Positions 36,901 through 42,118 of a stretch of DNA of 64,000 bases are shown here, one piece after another. The stretch lies in the NCBI GenBank assembly GCA_963924555.1, contig OZ004591.1, positions 3,348,001 through 3,412,000 of the forward strand. Reading direction: 5' to 3'. The position numbers and the translations under genes are program-made. Positions within the stretch are counted from its first letter, which is position 1; every line of letters starts with the position of its first letter. The notes under the pieces were generated by a model, which saw nothing but the letters and a program-made list of their open reading frames with translations, had not been told where the DNA came from and searched no databases. Origin of the DNA: Crambe crambe. Lineage: Eukaryota > Porifera > Demospongiae > Poecilosclerida > Crambeidae.

Positions 36901-38664
36901 ATACCCCAAAAGTCTTCCATAATAACAGTATTATCTGCAGATATATCTGAGCGCTGCATTAATAATTTTAGGGGGCGTGGCTTGAGACTAGTACGTAATC
37001 GTTATTTAGGTCAAGGGTCAAGGTACATTTTAGGACAAAGTCAAGGGTCAAGGCCTAAAATTAGTGGTCAAGAATCTTGACCCCGGTCGCGGGTGTCAGT
37101 ACAGTGCGTATTGGAGTGACCACCCCTTGTTCAGTTTAATCGTTAGCTAGCACATTGTACTCATCTTATCATAGCCAGTACTTTTCTGTCAGCTCACTTC
37201 ACCATGCCATGCACATGTCATTTACATTGCTGTTGCTGTAAAGTTTGGTATTAAATAGCTAATAGACAAAACTGAATAGCTAAACAAATTCTGTGTATGT
37301 ACCTAACAAAGAAAAAGATAAGGTTAATGTAGACTTGGCTTTGTACCATAGCCTCGTGTCAAATTAATAATTACAGCATACACTCAGTTGAAGTGATGGT
37401 CAATATTACCACCCTCAATTCTTTACATGCACAAACTTACTTTCAACTTCAAGCACTAAGAAAAAAAGTGAGCACAAAAAATTTCCTAAGGTTAAGTAGG
37501 GATAGCCTAAAATCCAGCTGGGCTCTATGCAGTGGATGTAAATGTAGGGATTGATTTCATAAGACATTTTTATTCTAAATACAAAATAAACAATAAGGTC
37601 AGCAACCAGAGAGTGAACTAAAATAACCCCTTATCCATCACTTAAGTGGGCCCTGAGCATTTTATAAGTATTGATTAGTAGCCAAGTTGAATATGAGTCA
37701 TGCCAGTAATCAGTAGGAAAAAAAGAAAGACAGGTATTCCACAGCTACATTGTCATGGCAAAACATTCATACATCTTTTGTACCTAGACAATGCAAGTAA
37801 CTGTTCATGAAATAATCTTCAGTGTATATCAAAAGTTTTAGACGATGGGTTGATGGTATCTAAGAATTTTAAGAACAGAATAATGTCCCTTTTACTCTGA
37901 TAATCAGGTGAATATTATCCCCCTGGTATGTAGTCCCCTGTATATTTCTCCTAGGGAATAGTCCTATATTTGTTGGTATGAAGGATGGAAGCAAGAAGAG
38001 CATGCATAGGTGTAGAGGAAAGGCCTCACTGAAGGAAGAAGAGCACAGCATAGGCTTAGCTAGAAGAATCCAGCCCCAATAATATGCAATTTCAAATGCA
38101 TAATAAGATTGCCACATATTTTCTGTGAGCAGGCCAGTTATTATTATCATTATCATTATCATCATCTATTATCGTACCTGTATTATTTTGAATATTCTTG
38201 CTCCCCAAGCAAAATAGCTATACACGTGTAATGCTTTAATCATAAAACTTAGCAATAATGTAGCTAGTCTATTATTATATGAAGATAAATAACTCACTGT
38301 TTAGACTGTAGCTGGTTCATGCGCAATTTATAAATTGCTTCACAAATTGTGAATTCATAAAAAGTGCAGTGCAATTTATAAATTGTCACAATTTATAAAA
38401 TACACCCAACATTTTAATCTCTGAATTTGTCATGTAACAATGGGAGTGTGTTGTGTGGTGACTAATACTTTTATTTTGTCAGACCTGCACAGATAACATT
38501 TCTGCACAAATTGATTTTAGGTAATTAATGGTGTCCATATGTTGATAAAGTTCATTTTGTTACAGATTGAAGCTCACTGCACATCTGTTTTTGAAGATAG
38601 TAGTTTAGATTATATCAAAAAGTTCAGAGAACTAGCATCAAGTATGGAGGAAGAGTGGACTTGA
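2854..38664 (+). CDS. CRAMP1: Cramped-like chromatin protein, 23 exons
   Basis: Exons: 2854-2919, 4339-4407, 4461-4553, 5181-5250, 5976-6152, 6663-6748, 6804-6903, 7067-7115, 11597-11641, 14410-14529, 15393-15518, 17242-17399, 19174-19235, 19368-19437, 19511-19521, 21967-22050, 28548-28704, 29003-29042, 31406-31505, 34862-34939, 35003-35330, 35463-35530, 38566-38664. All phases join, giving 2256 nt (751 aa plus TGA). Residues about 27-95 form a SANT domain: TWSATAVELFFEGLYQ, HGKDF, then TKNQ/VRFFYYRTWHKV. Residues 190-265 match the Cramped core (ICYWRLKKK, KLSELVYLGATT). Residues about 300-335 (VELRPLTAATW, FQNLALNPRMR), 397-407 (VSLSELYIK) and the C-terminus (SLDYIKKFRELASSM) also match CRAMP1. 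Basic patches near 465-560 suggest nuclear import. Family members are nuclear Polycomb-linked regulators, tied to linker-histone expression. At 751 aa it is much shorter than human CRAMP1 (about 1270). The exon 2 acceptor is weak; 4328 is an alternative but breaks phase with exon 1. Confidence 0.92.
3267..4011. mobile_element. TIR DNA transposon, non-autonomous, copy 1
   Basis: A 745-bp element in CRAMP1 intron 1, bounded by 31-bp inverted repeats that are identical in both arms (3267-3297 and 3981-4011), starting GGAGGTCACTCCCATACAC. Just inside the left arm is a 13-bp-stem palindrome built on GGTCAAGATTTTT. No transposase coding seen. The same family as 35973-37128, sharing GGTCACTCC, CTGTAC and GGGGTCAAGATT. 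Perfect arms suggest recent activity. I could not assign a superfamily and see no clear target duplication. Confidence 0.8.
4339..4553 (+). CDS. CRAMP1: CRAMP1 exons 2-3, SANT domain core
   Basis: Two exons (4339-4407 and 4461-4553) separated by a 53-nt intron (gtatat...atgcag). Without removing this intron the frame meets a TGA; removing it joins FFEGLYQ directly to HGKDF, the diagnostic Cramped SANT signature. The second exon ends at K-N-Q, and the next exon (5181) resumes with V-R-F-F-Y-Y-R-T-W, so the domain is intact. Confidence 0.9.
5484..5796. repeat. Fold-back of TGGACC-type minisatellite units
   Basis: About 310 bp in CRAMP1 intron 4 built from imperfect copies of GGTCCAGAGGTCCA, ACTGGACTGGGTCCAG and CCAGTGGACC. 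The first half is largely in one orientation, the second half in the opposite, so the whole segment can fold on itself around about 5640. The open frames on both strands are by-products of the palindromic repeat. Confidence 0.75.
7935..8115. repeat. Fold-back repeat with AAGTAGGGATAGCC end
   Basis: Begins TTAAGTAGGGATAGCCTAAA and contains inverted halves (GTACTGCAG...TTACATCC and GTTGTAAATG...CTGCAGTAC). A shortened relative lies at 37492-37556 with the same start and GATGTAAATGTAGGGATTG. Nested within the P-like element. Non-coding. Confidence 0.55.
8936..10020 (-). pseudogene. P-element-type transposase remnants
   Basis: Minus-strand fragments in several frames, read from high to low coordinate: RVKELISKKGVNII (about 10010), FWEQHSKLTNARII (about 9860), then PPHLIKTVRNYSKMRVDLAA (about 9210-9130), YMMMEHVALGYNR and NILSESVANAL (about 9070), and ETIKFVKYFDEFFDSL (about 9000). 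In P-element and THAP9 transposases a P-P-H-L-x-K-x-x-R-N motif, a K-M-R-V-x-L-A-A motif, a T-L-S-x-S-V-A-x-A-L motif and an F-x-R-x-F-D-x-x-F-D-x-L motif occur in this order. Many frameshifts and stops: not functional. Confidence 0.65.
11774..12312. repeat. Interspersed repeat of about 540 bp, copy 1
   Basis: Matches 29158-29709 in the same orientation over its full length: GCTGTTCAAGGGGTGGGG, CATCTATCCAGCTCAGCTAG, GGGTCGCCGATATAACG, GAATGAAGCTCTAGAGTGCA and an A/T-rich tail. Partial copies lie at about 24140-24370 and 51655-51955. No reading frame, and no obvious inverted ends. Confidence 0.75.
13259..13525 (-). repeat. SINE-like repeat, minus orientation
   Basis: Contains the reverse form of a family marked by TCATGACCTGAGAGTCAGC, a middle containing GTAGAAAT, and TACAATCCACTTAGATAAG. 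Other members: 20920-21030, 27058-27330, 34571-34740, 40340-40740, 41040-41370, 42525-42615, 60870-61220. CRAMP1 intron 9. Confidence 0.6.
13866..14145 (+). pseudogene. Fossil transposase helix-turn-helix segment
   Basis: A plus-strand frame from 13866 encodes GPYTRFSSKKAE and, after a one-base slip, IGRRAVEHGVAST. This resembles the N-terminal DNA-binding start (G-P-Y-x-R-F-S-x-x-x-R-A-x-I-G-R-x-A-x-x-x-G-V) of a transposase type common in sponge and cnidarian genomes. The rest of the gene is missing. The frame on the opposite strand (13817-14137) is longer but has no recognisable motif. CRAMP1 intron 9. Confidence 0.4.
15627..15779. repeat. Inverted repeat carrying a copy of CRAMP1 exon 11
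   Basis: Arms 15627-15651 and 15755-15779 are 25-bp perfect inverted copies (left arm starts TTCAATAGAATTAGTTCTCA). Within the loop, 15668-15733 is identical over 66 bp to exon 11 positions 15395-15460, in the same orientation and 273 bp downstream. The copy ends inside the exon and has no donor site, so it is not a usable second exon. The arm sequence belongs to a MITE family also seen at 28000-28110 and 30478-30645. Confidence 0.9.
15804..16133. repeat. Tigger-like MITE with TA duplication
   Basis: Left end TA/CAGTGGATCGATTATCCGA, right end TTTCGGATAATCGAGG...CCACAG/TA. The two ends are inverted repeats flanked by TA on each side (15802-15803, 16134-16135). The sequence GATTATCCGA and the TA target match pogo/Tigger derivatives. 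330 bp, non-coding, CRAMP1 intron 11. Confidence 0.75.
16161..16403. repeat. Fold-back MITE, GGAATGGCTGTGTG family
   Basis: Near-complete palindrome: AGTAGGAATGGCTGTGTG at the left, CACACAGCCATTCCTACT at the right, with inner arms carrying GAACTTCAGTCAA, CCCTTACCCATCA and CTACGAGCTAAC. Relatives at 20260-20468, 30738-30984, 32361-32575, 32962-33172 and 53466-53655. No coding. Confidence 0.85.
16640..17165. repeat. Composite repeat next to fold-back MITE
   Basis: Shares ordered blocks with 32630-32945 and 29926-30065: GCATCAAGGCTTGAT, GTTGTGAGGTCAAGGTCCAA, AATGTCTGCCACGTTGTAG, TTGCTGACTGTAGG and a terminal block with CCAATGGGGCAATC...GTACTCTCTGAT. The MITE plus this part appear to travel together, suggesting one longer element. 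A reverse copy of the terminal block is at 22565-22635. Confidence 0.6.
17788..18050. repeat. pogo-like MITE, copy 2, with CCAGAA stutter
   Basis: Relative of 2104-2385: GTAACCTGGTTATCTGAACC at the left, GTGTCCAGGTTCAACTGT at the right. Near the left end four to five tandem CCAGAA units (about 17820-17846) have expanded within the element. Confidence 0.65.
19511..19521 (+). CDS. CRAMP1: CRAMP1 exon 15, 11-nt microexon
   Basis: Eleven bases (CTGAATCTGAG) between a tag acceptor and a gtaagt donor. It completes an alanine codon begun in exon 14 and adds E-S-E. It is needed to move from phase 1 (exon 14) to phase 0 (exon 16). Support is from phase and splice consensus only, so moderately secure. 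Confidence 0.7.
20260..20501. repeat. Fold-back MITE remnant and 15-base C run
   Basis: Left end AGGGATGGCTGTGTG, right end TGGCCATCCCTAC (to about 20470), a diverged member of the 16161-16403 family. Immediately after it is an uninterrupted run of 15 C at 20487-20501. The plus/minus frames here are accidental. CRAMP1 intron 15. Confidence 0.6.
20915..21035. repeat. SINE-like repeat, partial
   Basis: Contains TACAATCCACTTAGATAACC, GTAGAAATCAATCAAC and GAGTTATGACCTGAGAGT, the markers of the 13259-13525 family, in plus orientation. The rest of intron 15 (to 21966) shows no gene I recognise; a TA-repeat then T/C run is at 21885-21926. Confidence 0.5.
22380..23515. repeat. Pair of similar segments in CRAMP1 intron 16
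   Basis: 22380-22450 and 23425-23510 share GATTGT...AATTAACTCA followed by CCACCTACGGTTTCTATTAT. The second also resembles, in reverse, 39167-39250, including GGATAGGAAACGCC against GGATTGGAAACGCC. The rest of intron 16 up to about 24.1 kb shows no gene; it contains a 16-base G run (23982-23997). Confidence 0.45.
24478..25143 (+). pseudogene. DIRS-type retrotransposon fragment, gag joined to RNase H
   Basis: Plus-strand remnants of a DIRS-like (tyrosine-recombinase) retroelement. About 24640-24990 resembles the first ORF (gag-like) of such elements, with ATWSQCFALYV and FKWPSWVVYDQNF. At 25087-25143 the frame gives CGNTAVVHIVNHGSSRNYEA, an RNase-H-like block normally located after the reverse transcriptase. 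The reverse transcriptase is therefore missing between them, indicating a deletion. Frameshifts and stops throughout. Confidence 0.55.
25385..25470 (-). repeat. SINE-like fragment, inverted relative to 27058
   Basis: GACTTTCACCAACTGCTTCG and GAATATGTTACAC match in reverse the beginning of the repeat at 27058-27140. The two lie on either side of the minus-strand DIRS fragment, giving an inverted pair about 1.7 kb apart. Confidence 0.7.
25990..27840 (-). pseudogene. DIRS-type retrotransposon: RT, RNase H and YR remnants
   Basis: Minus-strand order from high to low coordinate: LKLHPDRAFL (about 27760), IDLSAPEGHSVNGGISMEL (about 27525-27585), then a repeat inserted at 27058-27440, then YIDAVLPFGLRSA (about 26960-27000), QDDFITL (about 26885, the damaged Y-x-D-D motif), LTFLGIE (about 26800), RAGRSFLRRF-like residues (about 26580), an open RNase H block 26376-26053 (CNNLAVISIVNNSG, ATHIKGVDNMLADAFSR), and PDWTSKYWTELWSSIFRMA (about 26010-26055), the usual start of the tyrosine recombinase domain. 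The order is that of DIRS/Ngaro-like elements. Stops and frameshifts make it non-functional. CRAMP1 intron 16, opposite to the gene. Confidence 0.75.
27058..27440 (+). repeat. SINE-like repeat inside the DIRS RT
   Basis: GTAACATATTCAATCGGCGA, AGTTGGTGAAAGTCATT, GGAGGCTGTATAATGCTTAC, CCACAAGCAC, then TACAATCCACTTA. Nearly the same segment occurs in reverse at 40340-40740. It separates the two halves of the minus-strand reverse transcriptase, so it inserted after the DIRS copy. Confidence 0.7.
27985..28115. repeat. MITE half, AACGTTGGTGGTTTGTTTCA family
   Basis: CAGCTAACATGATAAAAATT, TTCTCATAAAATTAGC and ACCACCAACGTTTCGA. The palindromic full form is 30478-30645. The adjoining 28120-28410 is relatively GC-rich and open on both strands, but I recognise no protein in it. 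Confidence 0.55.
29158..29709. repeat. Interspersed repeat of about 550 bp, copy 2
   Basis: Second long copy of the family at 11774-12312, same orientation, in CRAMP1 intron 18. Preceded at 29085-29150 by a block with AAATCAATCCCTACATTTTC related to the end of the 7935 family. Confidence 0.75.
29926..30660. repeat. Inverted composite repeat around a membrane-like ORF
   Basis: Left block 29926-30065 (GAGTCCTAGCACATTG, TAGGAGTTGCTGACTGTAGG, CCAATGGGGCAATCC) and right block 30400-30480 plus 30640-30660 (CCTACAGTCAGCAACTCCTA, CAATGTGCTAGGACTC) are in opposite orientation. The palindromic MITE 30478-30645 is nested in the right block. Between the blocks lies the ORF 30073-30351. Confidence 0.6.
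30073..30351 (-). CDS. Unidentified 92-aa hydrophobic ORF
   Basis: Open frame from ATG to stop with no family I recognise. Residues about 16-36 (NIMIGLAVLLGALYLLFS) would make a transmembrane helix, followed by a Gly/Val/Ala-rich stretch, a second hydrophobic segment (ASGAMALCVCF) and a polar tail. Composition looks protein-like rather than random, but there is no expression evidence, no splice partner, and it lies between inverted repeats inside a CRAMP1 intron. It could be a captured gene fragment or chance. Confidence 0.25.
   Translation of the reverse strand: MSHDTITADNLPLMTSIVNIMIGLAVLLGALYLLFSDAGGLVAVVSPPCAQAFCASGAMALCVCFDSFLCMPSSSFPNISRMLVSKEAGGDD
30738..30984. repeat. Fold-back MITE, GGGATGGCTGTGTG family
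   Basis: Palindrome with ends GTAGGGATGGCTGTGTG and CACACAGCCATCCCTA; inner arms GAGAGCGAACTTCAGTCAAG and CTATGAGCTTACTATTCC. Intron 18 of CRAMP1. Confidence 0.85.
32361..32575. repeat. Fold-back MITE, GGGATGG family
   Basis: Ends GTAGGGATGGGTGT and ACACAGCCATCCCTAC, inner arms ACCTCTTACCCATCACC and GGTAATATTGGTGATTGG. Followed by the composite block 32630-32945 in the same order as at 16161-17165. Confidence 0.85.
32630..32945. repeat. Composite repeat, copy 2
   Basis: Same blocks as 16640-17165 (GCATCAAGGCTTGATCC, CAGATTCGTTAGTCAGTTGT, AATGTCTGCCACGTTGTAGG, CCAATGGGGCAAT). A third set of the earlier blocks follows at 33170-33400, after the next fold-back. Confidence 0.65.
32962..33172. 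repeat. Fold-back MITE, GGGATGGCTGTGTG family
   Basis: Left end GTAGGGATGGCTGTGTGTGG; right end AACTTTTTTGAACCACGCTG, truncated before the final CCATCCCTAC. Inner inverted arms carry GAGTGAAGTAGGAATAGTT. Confidence 0.75.
34157..34327 (+). pseudogene. Transposase C-terminal fragment
   Basis: Open frame ending at a TAG with EQNIIGCTAGYVVFRLVKKF. A (Y/C)-x-A-G-Y-V-x-x-x-L-x-K-K motif is common near the C-terminus of P-like and related transposases. It follows a good acceptor (ttgcag), and 34157-34276 could form a phase-0 cassette exon in CRAMP1, but the transposase-like motif makes a mobile-element origin more likely. Confidence 0.4.
34571..34740 (+). repeat. SINE-like repeat, partial
   Basis: GTAGCTGCATACGCAGG, AGGCTGTATAATGCTTACC, CTACAATCCACTTAGAT and AAAGCAATAAGCTCT match 27170-27290. 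CRAMP1 intron 19. Confidence 0.65.
35973..37128. mobile_element. TIR DNA transposon, non-autonomous, copy 2
   Basis: 1156-bp element in CRAMP1 intron 22. Arms 35973-36010 and 37091-37128 match at 37 of 38 positions as inverted repeats (start AAGGGGTGGTCACTCCAATA). The next bases inward also pair (GTGACCGGTGTCAAGATT against GCGACCGGGGTCAAGATT). No transposase frame. Related to 3267-4011. An internal GGGTAATTCTGAATACC at about 36220 resembles sequence near 3147-3163, just outside copy 1. Confidence 0.85.
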
Positions 38665-38675
38665 ATTCATGTGGA

Positions 38676-38681
38676 AATAAA
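38676..38681 (+). terminator. CRAMP1 polyadenylation signal
   Basis: AATAAA begins 12 bases after the CRAMP1 stop codon. If used, the 3' UTR is unusually short. Alternatives further downstream were not excluded. Confidence 0.55.
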
Positions 38682-39132
38682 CTCTTCATTTGTAGTTAAG
38701 GCAGCTATTGTAGGTGATGAACTATGTATAAGAAACTGTTTAATAATTATAATTATTAATGTCCTGTGGTACCATATTATTGATCGACTATTTTTAAGTG
38801 CATTCTTGTGCATATGCTAATTGTATGATTTTGCAGCAGTTTTCAAATCATCGTGAATAGCTCCTTCTGTGTCTGGGTTCACTAGATGTTGACATGATAT
38901 CAGAGCTGAAAATTAGTTGCTATGCATATTCTATTGAGCATTTGCACGGCTCTTCGCTTTATTATGCAAAAACGTTTGACCATATTGTTTATGTGTAGAG
39001 AACTAGGATATCTGGAATGGAGCCGGAATGAAGCAGTAGTTGCCACACACTAGTGATATAAATTGAGATTCGTGATATATATATGTATATTCTTACAGAC
39101 CACGCCCACTAGTACATTTTCCCTATAGACGA

Positions 39133-39365
39133 GCCGTTGAATAAATCCTCATATTCAACGGTTATATTCAACCATAGATATAAGAGGTTTTACGGGATTG
39201 GAAACGCCCAATGAACTGCACAACCGTGGCGCGTTGACAGATGCGCACGCGCATGCAGCATTAATTATATTAATCGTTGTGAAAAGAGATCAATATTCAC
39301 TCCTTTCAAGGCAGTTAAAGTGATATTCTGTCCCTACAGCTCACAGAATAGTACAGGTAAGCTAA
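39133..39365 (+). other. CpG-bearing patch with hairpin and GATTGGAAAC box
   Basis: A small hairpin (CCGTTGAAT...ATTCAACGG) is followed by ACGGGATTGGAAACGCC, then a CpG-containing stretch (GTGGCGCGTTGAC, GCGCACGCGCATGC), then AGTACAG/gtaagcta, which looks like a donor. It could be the promoter and first exon of an untranslated RNA, or an end of the repeat family that carries the GATTGGAAAC box. A similar arrangement is at 46930-47100. Confidence 0.3.
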
Positions 39366-40220
39366 GGGGAAGGTATTGAAGAAGTGAAGAGTCAGAGAGT
39401 TGAAGTTGGAGAGTCTGAGGAAGGAAGTTATTAATTATTCATAACTTTTTTCCTTGTAATTATAACTATGAGTACCTATCATTGCTCATTATACATTAAT
39501 TTTATGTGATCGATTTGAAAGAAAGGCCAGAATGACTTTTGGTATTAAAATTAGACATAAATTCATTATTATTATAGCTAGATAATTTTTCCCCAAAGTT
39601 ATCCGCCAGTTTCTGCTCAGTTCTCCCATATCAACATTATTGCAATACTTCCAGCTTTTGGCTGTTGGGTTTTGACACCATCCACCTCAAGAATTCGGCT
39701 CAGTCAGCTGTCCTGTGGACCCTATGGATATTAGGGGGGAAATGTAAGCTTGCCATCTCCATAGGATGACTATTGTATAGAAAACGAATGCACCAATTCC
39801 ATTTACTGTTCTATCCTTTCCCTGAAATAACTAATACAGTTTCAATATTGTTAATCTATTTCTTGGGAGAGGGATTACAGTTTTAACACCACTTGCAAAT
39901 GCTAGAGACAATATACGTCAGCTAATACAAAAACCAACATTACTATTCCATGTAGCTAAAGTTTACATGCCTTTTGATCTGAAAATGGGCATCAGCAATT
40001 GATTCCATCAAGCGTGAGAGGGATTACAGTCCCATTAACCACTACAGTAGTATTTGTAGGAATAAAACTTGAAAATCTGAGCTGAAATTTATTTTAATGG
40101 AAAGAAAAAAAAATTACAGGTTCTCATAACAGCTTCCTACAGACGTATGTTTATATGATGGCTATAAACACTCCTTAGACTTGTTAGTTGTGACATATGT
40201 AGTGCACTGTAAGAATAAAT

Positions 40221-40322
40221 CACTTATTACACTCGTCAGCTGTGAGATATGGCTGAGATATTTCACTCGCCTTCAGCTCGTGAAATATCTCCCCATATCT
40301 CACGCTAACTCGTGTAATAAGT
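40221..40322. repeat. Long imperfect hairpin
   Basis: Left arm CACTTATTACACTCGT...GTGAGATATGG...GAGATATTTCA pairs with TGAAATATCTCCCCATATCTCACG...CGTGTAATAAGTC. The stem is roughly 42 bp with few mismatches and the loop about 15 nt. A MITE or structured transcript; no coding. Confidence 0.7.
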
Positions 40323-40339
40323 CATATTATTTGGTACTA

Positions 40340-40740
40340 TGTCAATAGCTAGCGGGCATAGTTGATAATACGCATGCGCACACGGTCGTTTGACCTTTGA
40401 CCCCACGAATGAAACATGCCCATAGCACTAGTACTTAGAGCTTATTGCTTTCTACAGCATTTTGTCATAGAGGCACTAAGTGGATTGTAGGCGCTTGGCT
40501 TTCTAAGTGCTTGTGGTAAGCATTATACAGCCTCCTGTGTAAGCAGCTGCCACAACCACTGCAATATCTTAGCCCAATAAGTCAAAGTACAAATGACTTT
40601 CACCAACTGCTTCGCTCGCTCGCCGATTGAATATGTTACACTAGTTACATCATAGATTGTATTAACTAGGCCCATAGCAACAATACAATCTGCGCGGTAC
40701 AATCCGTTTGCGGTAGCGCGGTGCGTGGAGAGGCAATGCA
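40340..40740 (-). repeat. SINE-like repeat, long reverse copy
   Basis: Reverse orientation of the 27058-27330 sequence: CTTTCTACAGCATTTTGTCA, GTGGATTGTAGGC, GTGCTTGTGGTAAGC, CTTTCACCAACTGCTTCG, GATTGAATATGTTACAC, with a further GC-richer end (GGTAGCGCGGTGCGTGG). Confidence 0.7.
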
Positions 40741-40924
40741 AGCCTGTGGCTCAACCATATGCCCACCTCCTCTCCCTGGATTGACGGAAACACTTGAATT
40801 CTCTGTATTTTTGTATTTTTTATTCTCTACACACTTGAACCTTTAGTTTGTGTGTTTTTTTTGTTTTTTGTTTTTTTGTTTTTAAATGTAACTTTATTCC
40901 TAGTTAAAAAAGTGGAAGAGCTGA

Positions 40925-40952
40925 ACGCGTACGTGTACGTACGTACGTACGT
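40925..40952. repeat. ACGT tandem repeat
   Basis: ACGCGTACGTG followed by four to five ACGT units: self-complementary, with a run of CpGs unusual in this AT-rich window. Confidence 0.8.
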
Positions 40953-41039
40953 CGAGCAACAGTAGCGCCCCTGCGCGTGCATTTGTGCGCATGCTCCAGT
41001 TGTAATTGCTTGATTGATTTCTACATCGCTTTGTATATA

Positions 41040-41370
41040 GCATGGTGGATAGTAGGGCTAGGCTTATCTAAGTGGATTGTAGTCACTAGATATATCTAAG
41101 TTCTTTGTGGTAAGTACTTAGCTTTCTATGCATGCAACTGCCTGCCACTTAGCTACATAACACAAAAGCAAAGCACAAATGAACTATCAGCTCAACATTT
41201 CTACAGCCTTTTGGGCGGCAGGCACAAGACTGACAAGAGGCTTATCTAAGCGGCTTGTAGGCACTAGGGTTATCTAATTGCTTTGAGGTAAGCATGTATG
41301 CAGCTGCTTGCCACCACTTACATGACTCAACAATATCAAGCAATGTGAACTATTGGCTGAAACTCTTAAA
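41040..41370 (-). repeat. Two SINE-like repeats in tandem
   Basis: GGCTTATCTAAGTGGATTGT at about 41060 and GGCTTATCTAAGCGGCTTGT at about 41238, each followed by a GGTAAGC-type block and GCAGCTGC, giving two diverged copies of the same segment about 180 bp apart. Confidence 0.6.
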
Positions 41371-41938
41371 TACTTGTAACGTTCACTATAATTTAGGTAT
41401 GAGGGCATGAAGTAGAGTGTATATTAAACTCTGAAACTGTAAGTTGCAAATTTATTCTTTCATATTATGAGCTACAGGTATAATAAGCCAAAATAGGCTA
41501 AAAAAGGCTGGTATGGGTGTCCTAGCAGCAAAAAATTCGTTTTAACAAGTAAGATAGTGAAGTTACAAGCTATACTATGGACTTACTTCAGAACTTCGAG
41601 AGGTCCATTTTTCCACGTTAGGTTCAGATCTACCACGCACCGAAAGACATATTGTACTGCGCAGGTTGTATTTTTACTATTGTTCGTTTCAAATCCTGGT
41701 TACGTAATATATACAATCTATGCCTACACCCAGGTAAGTTTTTTTGACACAAACGTGAACTTGCGGAATTTCTATTAGTGTTATGATAAAATGGAACCTA
41801 TTGCAATCTCTTACTGATGCTAGTGGGGCTAGTACAAGCTCTTAGTCTGCTCAAAGTGCATCAACAGGTATGAAATTAAGTAGCTAATGTGTTTATCTCC
41901 TGCATGTTAAGCTTGTTAATTTTTTTTCCCAATAGATT

Positions 41939-42118
41939 AATTTCGGCAGTGGTAAAGTTAAGCAAAAGGAGAGAAGGGTTACTTTATTCGATTCAAGAAC
42001 ATTGTGGAAAGACCTTATAACAACTGAAGCCACTAGAATTGATAGAAGATTGAAGCTGAAGAAAAGACAGCTGTCCAGTTATTTCTATAAATTCTGTGGA
42101 AAGAATAGAATGCATTAA
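41939..42118 (+). CDS. Orphan reading frame, possible exon or gene fossil
   Basis: After an acceptor-like cccaatag at 41938 a frame stays open for 60 codons to a TAA. It is strongly basic, with RRVTLFDSRTLWKDLI, then TRIDRRLKLKKRQ. The composition looks like real protein. I do not recognise the family and see no convincing upstream exon. It could be the last exon of a small gene or a piece of a mobile element. Confidence 0.3.
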   Translation, partial: NFGSGKVKQKERRVTLFDSRTLWKDLITTEATRIDRRLKLKKRQLSSYFYKFCGKNRMH

